Below, piece after piece: positions 44,136 to 55,322 of a stretch of DNA of 64,000 bases. The position numbers were made by a program, and so were the translations under genes. The notes below the pieces were generated by a model. It saw only the letters and a list, made by a program, of their open reading frames with translations, was not told the origin of the DNA and did not search any database. Origin of the DNA: Elymus sibiricus (taxonomy: Eukaryota; Streptophyta; Magnoliopsida; Poales; Poaceae); assembly GCA_039707655.1 (NCBI GenBank), contig CM077675.1:418685162-418749161 (forward strand), in the 5' to 3' direction. Position 1 is the stretch's first letter, and every line of letters begins with the position of its first letter.

Positions 44136-44964
44136 TCATTAGTGAGTACAAAGAACTATAATTAGGGCGCATGACCTCCCTCTCCACGATAAGCATCTCG
44201 CATGAGGGGCAAGTTCTACCTGCAGGGGAATGGCCCCGAAGCCTGCTGCCTGAATTGCTTCGCCCCTCGCAGGCGTATTTCCGGACGGCTGGATCGACCG
44301 GCCCCGATTCACCCGCATCCCGCGCCTGAGCTGGATCCACTCAGAAGACGACCCAATGGCTAGATCCCATCGCAGACTGAAATTATGCAGAAATCACACG
44401 TATAAATGTTAATCATGTATACATGCAGTAAAAGAACAAAAGAGAACTATGCTCACTAGCAGAGACACGCACTGCTGTCATAGCCATGGCATCTGAGTCA
44501 ACCCTCACAGCCTCACCACCTGTAGCTAGGATCGTATCAACCGGCGTTGTTGTCGCCTTGGCCAGGAGCACGTTGGGTGGAGGCTAACTTCCACCCTCCT
44601 AGGAGCACCGGGGCAACACTTGCCCCTCCATGTCAGGCAGCGGCTCTCTCTCTCTCTCTCTGCGGTGGTAGCGGCGGCGCATCGCCATCGGTGGTGACTG
44701 GATTGGGATTGGGCGCCTGCCTGCATCCTCTGTATCGACCGCCCCGATTCCTTCTCTTGAGCGAACAGTTTTTTTGGCAAACGGAAGGGCAACGACGTGG
44801 ACGGTGCTTGGGTTGTCTGTATTGGGTTAGATAAATGGGCTGTTTGAAGCGGCCCAACGTGCCAGAGAACTCAGTTTTTTCTTCCAAAGCAGTGGCCCTT
44901 AGGACAGCAGATCCGATGGCCAAAAACGACCAATCGACGAAACTAACGGCCATAAATGTCCAGT
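44136..44964. other. GC-richer low-copy stretch, possible gene fragment
   Basis: Several open frames overlap on both strands, for example minus 44068-44340. A (TC)n run lies at 44646-44661. Base composition and the run of CpG-containing codons resemble a grass 5' exon or 5' UTR on the minus strand, but no protein family is recognised and no complete exon structure can be supported. Confidence 0.3.
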
Positions 44965-45880
44965 TCATGAGAGACCTGGGATTAGGTGCAGTTTTACTGT
45001 CCTAAATATGGTTGGAGTGGAATATCTTGATCTCAACACATGAGTAGGTGGTTCTTTCTCAGAAAATGGATGGGGCAAGTGTAGGTATGTTCTGAGTGCT
45101 TCCTTTGTGAGTGAGAGGAGGTGGAGGGGTATATATAGGCATCTCCAAAAATCCAACCGTCACAACATTATTGCCCAACTCGGTGAAACCCGAGTAAAAA
45201 CTCGGTTGCACCGACTAGTGCAAAATGTGGCAACTTTCGGCTTTTCAGTGAGACCGATATATAAATCTCGGTGGTACCGATATGGGTGACCTAGGAAGTT
45301 TCCAAATCTCGGTGAGACCAATTTTCAAAACTCGGAAATTCCGATTCTTAAAAATAGGATACCAGAGAGTTGGTCACTAGTTTCGGTTGCACCAAAGTGA
45401 AATGTTGGTGGCACCGAAATCTTTGGGTTTTGGCTAGGATCTGTCTAGGGTTAAAACTCGGTAGGGCCGAATACGAAAAGTTGGTGGCACCGATTTTAGT
45501 GATAGGGTTTAGACAGAGATTTTGTGGGAGAATTTCATGTGTATTTTTGGTGGCTAATTTCTAAGCACTTGAGCAACCAGAACATCATAGAAACCTCATC
45601 CCCTTTTAATAGTATTGGCTTTCCTATGGACTCAAAAGTGATTTCTCACGAAATGTAAAATGTAGAGTCTTCAAGCTTGATGAATTTGCCAATCATATTC
45701 GATTTCTTCTCCTTCTTTCCTTGGGGATTCTCCACACATTCCATGGCGAATCTTCTCTGTGGACTTCATCTGAAATAAACTAGGTAAAACTATTAGTCCA
45801 AGAGACAATGTATGTTGTCATGAATTATCAAAACCTCCAAGTGAGCATATGTGCTTTCATATACTGAACTTTGCTATCAT
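44965..45880. repeat. Degenerate repeat tract with CTCGGT / ACCGA motifs
   Basis: Between about 45178 and 45512 the motifs AACTCGG, CGGTG(G/A)(C/G)ACCGA and related forms recur about every 30-45 bp. The whole stretch resembles a decayed LTR or internal region of an unknown retrotransposon. No termini are found. Confidence 0.45.
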
Positions 45881-46476
45881 TTATGGATTTTGTATGACAT
45901 GATGTTGCAATGTAGAATTTGTTATGTTAGGGTTTCTCCAACGCCGACCCTCAAACCATCTGGAACCTTCAGGACCGCGTTGTTTGGACATGTTTTGCCA
46001 TTCATTGTGATCATGTATCAGTCTACAAATCGGTCTTTTCTCCCACAAATCAGAGACAAACTCGGTGGCTTTATGGGAGTCCGCACCGCTATCACGTCCG
46101 CTCCTAACAAATCTGGCCCATAAAAAATCCGCCCCCCTCGCCCGCGTGCTTTTTCGCCCGACGCCAGCTGTCTTCATACATGTAGTTGTAGAGCGGCCGC
46201 TCCGCATTGATGCCGGCCCAGAGTGGACGCGACCTCTCACTGGCGCCGACATTGAAGTGGTGTTCCGTCTGAGTATGCCGCCCGTGCCATACCCCCAGTG
46301 GCCATGCTTGTTCAATGTCAGAAAGACGTTTACTGGACAGGATGAGACGAATATCTACCACACAAGTTCAATGCCCGTCTGTCCGTATGTCATCATTCAG
46401 CAAGCTCGCTGGCCGAGGAACCAACTCCGGTGCCACGCATTGACGCACCGAGAAGCTTGGCCTCACCAGAATCCAC

Positions 46477-46486
46477 TATTTAAAGG
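46477..46486 (+). promoter_or_regulatory. Possible TATA element before the pseudogene at 46614
   Basis: CTATTTAAAG lies about 130 bp upstream of the ATG at 46614, followed by a C-rich, CACA-containing leader-like sequence. Weak, positional evidence only. Confidence 0.3.
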
Positions 46487-46613
46487 CGGCCACACCTAGC
46501 TAACTCCACACACGGCACATCCGCTCCACATGCTCCTCCCTTTCACCACATCTTCCATGACCACAAGCTCTAGCGCTTTGTGGGAGAGCCTATCATCGGA
46601 GTAGAATCACTAT

Positions 46614-47054
46614 ATGGCTGCCCTTGCAGCCACCTGGCAGACCCGCCGCGCCTGGTGGATCGAGCACTGCATGCTAGCTAGCTCGCCCGAGGTCTCTAAT
46701 GACGACCCTACGATGAAGACAGGCTCGGACGACGACACCGCACCGAACCCCGTGCATGTGCTTGTCGACTTGACCATGGAGCAGGCGTAGGTGCACTTCG
46801 ACGCCGCCATGGCGGAGGAGGAGCAGCCTGGGACGGCTCCTATGTCGGCATTCTGGCAGGTGCAGGAAAAGCAACAGTACATCTCGTTCCTCCTAGAGCA
46901 ACACCAACTGGCGGAGGGCCAAATCTATGACGAGCGGGCAAGCAAGGAGGCTGTCACCATGGTCGCGCCAAACCCGGACTTCGATGTGGTGCAGCGAACC
47001 CTCTACGAGGCCGCGCATTCTCAAGGTGCCACTCGCAATGCAAAGGCGACATAG
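46614..47054 (+). pseudogene. Ala/Glu-rich unknown protein with one in-frame stop
   Basis: The frame starts MAALAATWQTRRAWWIEHC and continues for 146 codons to a stop at 47054, broken only by TAG at 46788-46790. It has an acidic Asp-rich linker (GSDDDTAPNP) and then a Glu/Gln/Ala-rich helical part (FWQVQEKQQYISFLLEQHQL). I recognise no domain. The GC-rich island around it (about 45930-47565) may be the body of an old DNA transposon. Alternatives are a fragment of a captured host gene or an unfixed sequencing error at the stop. Confidence 0.4.
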
Positions 47055-47720
47055 ACGGATGCAGACGCGGCCGCACACGCGCTGGCGCGCACACGGTCGA
47101 GGATGATAACACTGCCAGCTGCGCGTCCTACGCGCCACCGTCCAACTTTCGGGGGCGCATTTGTCACGTGGACACTAATGACCATCCACGTCCATCATCG
47201 ACCTCACATCCACCGGCACCGGCGACGGACGGGTCGCGGACTCCTCCGAGGACGAGCAGGGCATGGGAGGCGACGGGGCATTGTGTCCCAAGTGGGCCGG
47301 TCCATCTCCCATGTTCTACTCTTTCTCACATGAGACCGCACCTTCACTTTGCGGGTTTTTAACCCCGTCGCCGCTCATCAAGACAACAAATGGAGGACGT
47401 GGTCATCGATGCGAAATACAAAGGAAGTGGACGACGGCTGCCGCCGTAGGATAGGTTCAAGTGTAATGAACATGCTTCGGTTCATATGAAAATCATCTAA
47501 TTTGCATGAAATCCATCTGGTTTGTTTAAATCTGCTTTAAATTGTTTGCGCGTAGCGTTGGATGGTCGGCTCCCGCATCCATGTCCGCGGACTTGTCCCC
47601 AGCCCGCAGATGGATGAAGGAAGAAATTTGCGGGTCAACGTTGAAGGTGCCCTTATAGAATTAGTAGAACTCGAGTGGTGTGTTTGTGGTGTTGATAGTT
47701 CTAGCTCAGACATTGACTAC

Positions 47721-49045
47721 GGTAGAGCAGTCCATTTTAAACCCTGAACTCGTAGAGGTTCGGTCAATCAAAAGCTCAAATCAAAATCTCTGTCTTTTGC
47801 ACTCTGAACTATACAATCCTGGTCTAAATAGAACTCTCGCATCGTTTGAGGCATAAACCCTTTGACGTGGCAAATTTCAACCGGGATTCATGTGACTGGT
47901 GGGCCAGGGAGCGACAGTGTTGACAACGGCGAGTACCCGTCCTCAGCGTTGGGCCGGCCCATTTGTTTTCTTCAATTACACTGCTAAAAAATGTGTGCTA
48001 GATGATTCTTATACAATTATTCACCTTTTATCTAATGCTTGAACCTTTCTTCAATTCGTTTCTTTTAATTCGTGAACCTTTTTACAAAACTCGTTGACCT
48101 ACTCGAATCCGTGAAATTTTTCCAACCCACAAACATTTTTTCAAAATTTTCCCAAATTCCGAGATTTTTTTTCCAAATCCGTGGACTTTTCATTTGAAAA
48201 TCCGTAAACTTCTTTTCAAAATCATAGATCGTTTTCTAAATCCGTGATTTTTTCTTGAAAATTTTTGAACTTTCTTTTCTAAATTGATGAACTCTTTCCT
48301 ACTCTGTGAACGTTTTTTAATGGATGAAGTTCTTTGAAAATCGATGAAATTTTATCATATTCATGAACTTTTCTTCAAAAGCGAAGAAAATTTTCCAACT
48401 ATGTGATATTTTTGTCAAAAATGATGATTTTTTAAATAAAGTCGTTATTTTGTAAAAATAATTCCTTTTTTTCTTAAAATGTGATGACTTTTTTTCAAAT
48501 TTGTATTTTTTTTTCAAATCCATTAACATTTTACCAAATTTGTGAAAAAAATTCCATTTCCGTGAACTTCTTCAAATTTCTATGGATTTTTTATTTCCGT
48601 GAACTAAAAGAAGGTTAAAATAGGTATGTTCTGATAGGGCGCAACTAAATTAAGCCAGACCTCGTGGTTAATGGCAACATCCATTGACTCATACACGTCC
48701 AGAGTTTGAATCTCCCTAGTCACAAATTAATAAGTTTTGCCCTTTTTTGTTTTAAGTTTGATGTCTGAGAGTAGGTTGTTGGGCCTCGCGGAGTGCTCGA
48801 AGTGAACAGCGAACTAAGCATGCCCAGTCTTTTCCGCGCGCACCTCACATCATAACCAATCCCGGCTCGTTGTCTTAAAAAACAAAAAATCCCGTACATC
48901 ATTTGCAATTCCCGTTTGGCAAACGACCCCAGGGTTCTATTTAGACCGGGATTGCATAATTCAGGGTGCAAACGACAGGGATTTCAACTTGAGGGTTTGA
49001 TTCGTCAAACCTCTACGAGTTCAGGGTTCAAAATGGACTTTTCCC
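47721..49045. mobile_element. Mutator-like non-autonomous element (1.3 kb) with long inverted ends
   Basis: The left end (47721-47840: AGTCCATTTTAAACCCTGAA, CTCGTAGAGGTT and so on) is matched, inverted, by the right end (about 48925-49045), with about 120 bp at roughly 80 percent identity by eye. Long inverted ends of this type and an AT-rich core are typical of Triticeae Mutator-like elements. No 9-bp target duplication was found at these exact limits, so one edge may be damaged. No transposase frame is seen. Confidence 0.6.
48020..48620. repeat. Degenerate short tandem-like repeats inside the Mutator-like element
   Basis: About twenty loose copies of a 20-30 bp phrase of the type AATCCGTGAACTTTTTTTC fill the element core. 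They are not coding in any frame. Confidence 0.65.
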
Positions 49046-49772
49046 AACAGAATCCGGTCCAAGAAAATATATAAATGGGAAGAACGTACAAGATTATAAT
49101 GGGACCGAGCAATACATGAGGATGAACATCGTTGCATGACCATCCATGCCCCCTCACATGTGTATTTCATTTCATCTTTTAATTTCAATATACTATATTT
49201 TTTGAACCGGAGGTCTAAATGGGAAGGGGCTTTATTGAGTACCTGGTCGATACTAGCTAGGAACCTGTGGCGGGAATGGAGAAACATATTGATGTATTGC
49301 TAGTTGTGGTAGACATAAAAGTTACCGGGTCTTGCGGGTCTAGTGTGCAACCTATAAAGGGTGTTAGACTATTTGAATAGTCGTGTCCATGGTGAAGGAC
49401 AGTTGGGTGATCACATAGACTATGTCCACATGTTCTGGGAAATACGCCCTTTGTATGGAAATGGGGTATAATATGAGGATACTTGAGAAGTGAATTGTGA
49501 TGACATGTGATGGTCAAGTTAGAGTTAGTTACAACCCTATTTATGTTGACATTTGTAACATGTTGATAATAAGGATTGGGTGATGTATTTCACCCGGATG
49601 TTATCAAAATAGTAGGACATGCATATGCTAGCAAAAATCATCGCAAATGCTTAAACATAGTATAGTAGTCTCTCCTTTGTACTTAGTCATGCATGCATAT
49701 TATGTTATATCACCCTCATAGGTTGCTTGCGAGTACATTTAAAGTACTCAAGGACTTGTCCCGAACTATTAA
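49046..49772. other. Unassigned sequence left of D, possibly an LTR fragment
   Basis: Includes TTGCTTGCGAGTACATTTAA and AGTACTCA near 49720-49750, a phrase I associate with a Triticeae gypsy LTR, but neither LTR end is visible. No gene. Ends abruptly where the LTR of D starts. Confidence 0.35.
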
Positions 49773-51318
49773 CTTGTTCCATGTTGTTATATTATCATTC
49801 TTGGATGTTTTACAATTATTTTATAGCAACTTTATATCATTTTTTGGGACTAACCTATTGACATAGTGCCAAGTGCCAGTTGTTGTTTTTGCTTGTTTTT
49901 TACTTCGCAGAATATCAGTACCAAACGGAGTTCAATCGCGACGAAACTTTTTGGAGATTTGTTTTGGACCAGAAGACATCCAGGGAGCGAAAGAAGTGCC
50001 TGGGAGGAGGCCCAGGGGGCCCACAAGACACCAAGGCACGCCAGAGGCCCCCGACGCGCCCTAGTGGGTTGTGGTGGACTCGGGACCCCTCTCCACCGCC
50101 TCTGAGCTCTATAAATACCCAAATATTCCAGAAACCCTGGAGGAGTCGATGAAAGGCACTTCCAGCCGCCGCAAGTTCCAGAACCACGAGATCTAATCTA
50201 ACACCATCACGGAGGGATTCATCATCCTCATTGGTGCCTCTCCGATGATGCGTGAATAGTCCACCATAGACCTACGGGTCCGTAGGCAGTAGCTAGATGG
50301 CTTTGTCTCTCTCTCTTGATTCTCAATACAATGGTCTCTTGGAGATCTATTTGATGTAATGACTTTTTGTGGTGTGTTTGTTGGGATCCGATGAATTTTG
50401 AGTTCATGATCAGTTTCTATCCATGAATATTATTTGAGTCTTCTTTTGATCTCTTATATGCATGATTACTTATAGCCTCATATTTCTTCTTCGAATCTTT
50501 GGTTTAGTTAGGCCAACTAGATCGATTTTTCTTGCCATGGGAAGAGGTGCTTTGTGATGGGTTCGATCTTGCGGTGTCCTCTTCTAGTGACAGAAGGGGC
50601 AGCGAGGCACGCATGTATTGTTGTTATTAAGGATAACAAGATGGGCTCTATTCCTACATGAATAGATCTTGTCTACATCATGTCACCGTTCTTATTGCAT
50701 TACTCCGTTTCTCCATGAACTTAATACACTAGATGCATGCTGGATAGCGGTCGATGTGTGGAGTAATAGTAGTAGATGCAGAATCGTTTCGGTCTACTAA
50801 TCTTGGATGTGATGCCTATATAATGATCATCGCCTTGGATATGTTCATGATTATTTGATCTTCTATCAATTTCCCATCAGTAATTTGTTTACCCACCGTG
50901 TGCTATACTCATGAGAGAAGCCACTAGTGAAACCTACGGCCCCCGGGTCTACTTTTCCAACATTTGCTTTCCGATCTATCTTTTTGCCGCTTTTGTTTTC
51001 AGATCTATTATTCCAAAAACCCAAAAATACCTTTGCACTTTTTATTTGCCTCTTTTATTTTGAGTTCTTGAGAGATCTATTTATCCAATCTACTACACCT
51101 AATCTATCTTTTTACCGTTTAGAGATTGACAACCTCTCTTATGCGTCGGGTTGCAAGTATTTGTTCTTTGTGTGCAGGTACCGTTTACATAGTGTTGTGT
51201 GGTCCTCCTCCTAGGTTCGATAACCTTGTTTTCATAACTGAGGGAAATACTTACCGATGTTGTGCTGCATCATCCCTTCCTCTTTGGGGAAATACCGACG
51301 CAATCTCAAGCCACGTCA
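49773..51318 (+). repeat. 5' LTR of D, 5'-truncated (1546 bp)
   Basis: Same family as LTR I at the left edge of the window. TATA box at 50110-50116; end CCACGTCA 10 bp before the primer site. Frames at 49850-50187 are not genes. Confidence 0.88.
50110..50116 (+). promoter_or_regulatory. TATA box, LTR of D
   Basis: TATAAATACCCAAATATTCC, in the conserved position after the GC-rich block. Confidence 0.55.
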
Positions 51319-51328
51319 AAGGAATTTC

Positions 51329-51346
51329 TGGCGCCATTGCCGGGGA
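51329..51346 (+). other. Primer binding site of D (tRNA-Asp type)
   Basis: TGGCGCCATTGCCGGGGA, one mismatch to the tRNA-Asp complement. Confidence 0.9.
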
Positions 51347-51575
51347 GGAGGTGCGTAAGTAGTCTCTCTTCAACATGCCAATCTCTGGCGCCAAGGAGAC
51401 ATCATCAACATCTATCAGGTCCCTGATCACAAATCTAATCTCCTTGCAATTTACATTATTTTCCATTTGCTTCTCGTTTTCCTCTCCCCCACTTCACCAA
51501 ATTTGCTGTTTTATTCGCCCTCTTTTTCGTTTGCCCTTTTTCTCATCAGATCTCTTGTTTGCCTACCTTGTCGTT

Positions 51576-52391
51576 ATGGCTAGTTCTTCCTCTATTGCAT
51601 GTACTCCTGAGAATGAAGTTCTTAATGTTAAGCAAAGGGGAGGGGAGAACCTAAAAGATGCTTGGTATAGGATTTGCAATGCTCATAATAGATCTATTCA
51701 CAAGCAATCTATTGTTTTTCTTCTTCGCGGTTTTTATGTGGGCATCACCACTTGGTATAGATTCGTCCTTGATACGATTACCGGTGGGAATTTCTTGATG
51801 TGTCCATCTTTGGATGCTTTTAATGCTATGGGAAATTTAGTGGGTTCACCATCTCTCATGATTAATGAAACAACCTTAACTCTCGAACATGTTATGGAAA
51901 GGCTAGATGCTATTGAAAAGAAGATGATTACCAAAGAACATCTTGAAAATTTGGATAATAAAATGCATAATCTTGCTAATAAAATTGGGTCAAAAGCGGG
52001 GGATTTCTTTAAATTATTGAAGGAAAAGGAAACCGTAGTTAACGAAAGAATAGAAGAAAGTCCCTCCCGGATTGATAAGTTGGAAGAAATTTTTAGTAAC
52101 TGCAGCTCGGACTTTTCTTTTGTTAAAACCATTGAAAAAACTCCCGTAAAAATTTGCAAGACTACACAAGTCACTAAGAACAAAGGTGCCACATCTATTA
52201 GCCACAAGGGAGATCTTAAAATGATTAGTGTTCATCCCAATTTTGTTGAAATAGTAAAAGACCCTACTTATAAGAATGAATTTTTTGGAGTTATTCCTAG
52301 AAGTATTATCATTGAAAGTGTGCATGCTAAATTCTTGAAGAAATTTAGTTGTTTGATTGAGGAGTTGAAAACTAAAGATGACAATACTTGA
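51576..52391 (+). CDS. Truncated gag-derived protein of D (271 residues)
   Basis: Starts MASSSSIACTPENEVLNVKQ. It keeps the GGEN, AW, GFYVGI and LDTITGGNF positions of the half gag domain, the likely coiled coil (roughly residues 100-185) and the ending KTKDDNT. It is much more diverged from B and C than they are from each other, yet collinear, of equal length and free of stops. An in-frame extension to 51375 overlaps the leader. Supports a maintained protein in this non-autonomous lineage. Confidence 0.8.
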   Translation: MASSSSIACTPENEVLNVKQRGGENLKDAWYRICNAHNRSIHKQSIVFLLRGFYVGITTWYRFVLDTITGGNFLMCPSLDAFNAMGNLVGSPSLMINETTLTLEHVMERLDAIEKKMITKEHLENLDNKMHNLANKIGSKAGDFFKLLKEKETVVNERIEESPSRIDKLEEIFSNCSSDFSFVKTIEKTPVKICKTTQVTKNKGATSISHKGDLKMISVHPNFVEIVKDPTYKNEFFGVIPRSIIIESVHAKFLKKFSCLIEELKTKDDNT

Positions 52392-52436
52392 ATCTATGCA
52401 TTATGCCTAGCTAGGGGCGTAAAATGATAGCGCTTG

Positions 52437-52452
52437 TTGGGAGGCAACCCAA
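52437..52452 (+). other. Conserved hairpin after the ORF of D
   Basis: TTGGG-AGGCAA-CCCAA, 45 bp after the stop. Confidence 0.75.
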
Positions 52453-53786
52453 TGAATAAATTTATTTTCACCTTTTTCTTTCTGTTTTTGAGTGTTGACA
52501 CAATTATGATAATTTTATGATTGTGTTTTTTATGTTTTAATTAGTGTTTGTGCCAAGTAAAGCCTTTAGGATGATTCACAAGATGAGTAGAAACAATGCT
52601 GAAACTGAAACAGAAACTTTGACTCCAGTGCAGGAACTTTAATTTTTTAATGGAGCGTGATAATGACCTGAAATTTTAACACAGTATTTATATGCAAATT
52701 CGTTACGTTGTCCTAATTTTTAAGAATTTTTAGAGTTACAGAAGTATGGTTAGAGTACAGATTACTACAGACTGTTCTGTTTAAGACAGATTCTGTTTTC
52801 GTTGCATTGTGTGCTTGTTTTGATGAATCTATGGTTTGTATTGAAGGGTATAAGCCATGGTAAAGTTAGAATACAGTAGATATAATGCAATAATAAAATA
52901 TGAATGAATTTGCAACAGAACTTAGAGTGGTGATTTGCTTTATTATACTAACGGATCTTACGAAGGTTTTGTTGAGTTTTATGTGATTGAAGTTTTCAAG
53001 TTTTGGGTGAGATCACGATGGACGAAGGAATAAGGAGTGAAAAGAGCCTAAGCTTGGGCATGATACAGCACCCCCAAGATAATATCCAAAGAGAAACAAG
53101 CAACTAAGCTTGGGGATGCCCCGAGTGGCATCCCCTCTTTCTTCTAACGACCATCGGTATTTTACTTGGAGCTATATTTTTATTCGTCACATATCATGAG
53201 TTTTGCTTGGAGCGTCTTGTATTATTTGAGTATTTGCTTGATTTTCTTTTTAGTTTATCACAAGTATCCTTGCTGGACACACCTATTTGAGAGAGCCAAA
53301 ATTATGCTATGATTTGTTAGAATTGCTCTATATGCTTCATTTAAAAAAATTCCGCTATGGAATTGCTCTAGTGCTTCACTTATATCTTTTTGAGCACGGT
53401 GTGCTTTAGATTTTTGAACAAATACTCTCATGCTTCACTTAGATTAATTTGAGAGTTATAAAATTTTGAAGAAATACTCTCATGCTTCCCTTATATTATT
53501 TTGAGAGATGAAATTTTTATGCTCATGTTCTTCACTTAAATTTATTTGAGCTTGCCAAAAGCAATGACAATATATGAAACTAGTCCCAAAGTGATAGATA
53601 TTCAAGAGGGATATAATAAAAACTTTCATGAAGATCATTGGACAAATTAAACTTGATTCCTTGTAATAGTTTTGAGACATGATGATAGTAATATGTGAGT
53701 CATGTTGGCGAGTAATTATGCTTTAGTAAGAATATTGGTGTTAAGGTTTGTGATTCTCTACGCAAGCATGAAAGTCAATAGTTATG
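52453..53786 (+). other. Noncoding tail of D
   Basis: No gene. ACAGACTGTTCTGTTTAAG at 52767, a decayed first PPT-like hairpin near 53050-53078, and an intact second one at 53112-53135 (GGGGATGCC-CCGAGT-GGCATCCCC). From about 53300 come repeated phrases of the type CTTCACTTATAT followed by TTTGAGAG. Confidence 0.7.
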
Positions 53787-55308
53787 TGATGACCCACAAG
53801 TATAGGGGATCTATCATAGTCCTTTCGATAAGTAAGAGTGTAGAACCCAATGAGGAGCAGAAGGAAATGACAAGTGGTTTTCAGTAAGGTATTCTCTGCA
53901 AGCACTGAAATTATCGGTAACAGATAGTTTTGTGATAAGATAATTCGTAACGGATAGCAAGTAACAAGTGTAGCAAAGGTGCAGCAAGGTGGCCCAATCC
54001 TTTCTGTAGCAAAGGACAAGCCTGGACAAACTCTTATATAAAGCAAAGCGCTCCCGAGGACACATGGGAATTTCTGTCAAGCTAGTTTTCATCATGCTCA
54101 TATGATTCGCGTTCGTTACTTTGATAATTTGATATGTGGGTGGACCGGTGCTTGGGTGCTGCCCTTACTTGGACAAGCCTCCCACTTATGATTAACCCCT
54201 CTCGCAAGCATCCACAACTACGAAAGAAGAATTAAGATAAATCTAACCATAGCATGAAACATATGGATCCAAATCAGCCCCTTACGAAGCAACGCATAAA
54301 CAAGGGTTTAAGCTTCTGTCACTCTAGCAACCCATCATCTACTTATTACTTCCCAATACCTTCCTCTAGGCCCAAACAATGGTGAAGTGTCATGTAGTCG
54401 ACGTTCACATAACACCACTAGAGGAGAGACAACATACATCTCATCAAAATATCGAACAAATACCAAATTCAAATGATTACTTATAACAAGACTTATCCCA
54501 TGTCCTCAGGAACAAACGTAACTACTCACAAAGCATATTAATGTTCATAATAAGAGGAGTATTAATTATCATTAAGGATCTGAACATATGATCTTCCACC
54601 AAGTAAACCAACTAGCATCAACTACAAGGAGTAATCAACACTACTAGCAACCCACAGGTACCAATCTGAGGTTTTGAGACAAAGATCGGATACAAGAGAT
54701 GAACTAGGGTTTGGAGAGGAGATGGTGCTGGTGAAGATGTTGATGGAGATTGACCCCCTCTCGATGAGAGGATCGTTGGTGATGACGATGGCTTCGATTT
54801 CACCCTCCGGGAGGGAAGTTTCCCCGGCAGAACAGCTCCGCCGGAGCCCTAGATTGGTTCTGCCCAAGTTCCGCCTCGAGACGGCGGCGCTTCGTCCGAA
54901 AGCTCCCTTATGATTTTTCCAGGTCAAAACCCTCCATATAGCAGAAGATGGGCACCGGAGGCCTGCCAGGGGGCCCACAAGCCACAGGGGCGCGCCCAGG
55001 GGGTAGGGCGCGCCCCACTGGCTTGTGACTCCCTGGTGGGTCCCCTTTGGTATTTCTTTCGCCCAGTATTTTTTATATATTCCAAAATAATTCTCCGTAG
55101 ATTTTCAGGACTTTTGGAGTTGTGCAGAATAGGTATCTCAGATTTGCTCCTTTTCCAGTCCAGAATTCCAGCTGCCGGCATTCTCCCTCTTCATGTAAAC
55201 CTTGTAAAATAAGAGAGAAAAAGCATAAGTATTATACCATAATGTGTATTAACAGCCCATAATGCAATAAATATCGATATAAAAGCATGATGCAAAATGG
55301 ACGTATCA
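53787..55308 (-). repeat. 3' LTR of E (1522 bp)
   Basis: Minus strand begins TGATACGTCC at 55308 and ends GGGTCATCA at 53787. The GC-rich block is at about 54960-55025. Frames at 54618-55212 are LTR artefacts. Confidence 0.94.
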
Positions 55309-55322
55309 ACTCCCCCAAGCTT
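55309..55322 (-). other. Polypurine tract of E
   Basis: The minus strand reads AAGCTTGGGGGAGT directly against the 3' LTR, identical to that of H (21085-21098). Confidence 0.85.

Larger units (their letters stand above)
45930..47565. mobile_element. GC-rich island, possibly a decayed DNA transposon
   Basis: The left edge has TCCAACGCCGACCCTCAAAC (about 45937). The right edge on the minus strand has TCCAACGCTACGCGCAAAC (about 47543-47561), an imperfect inverted pair sharing TCCAACGC and CAAAC. No clear target duplication. Base composition changes sharply at both edges. Speculative. Confidence 0.3.
49773..53786 (+). mobile_element. Non-autonomous gypsy element D, left part (LTR 5' end missing)
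   Basis: LTR 49773-51318 lacks about the first 31 bp (begins CTTGTTCCATG instead of TGATACG). It is followed by a tRNA-Asp-type primer site, a gag-like ORF and an AT-rich tail that stops at 53786, where E is inserted. The tail resumes after E at 63987 (CAATGAAATTACG), matching the uninterrupted order in A at 17797-17820. The rest of D is beyond the window. Confidence 0.9.

Noticed and set aside
47712..49055. A 9-bp target duplication around the Mutator-like element
   Set aside because: The nine bases on each side of the apparent limits do not match.
53702..54101. Short frames at the border of D and E
   Set aside because: They cross the LTR end of E and recur at 62398-62773 in the other LTR.
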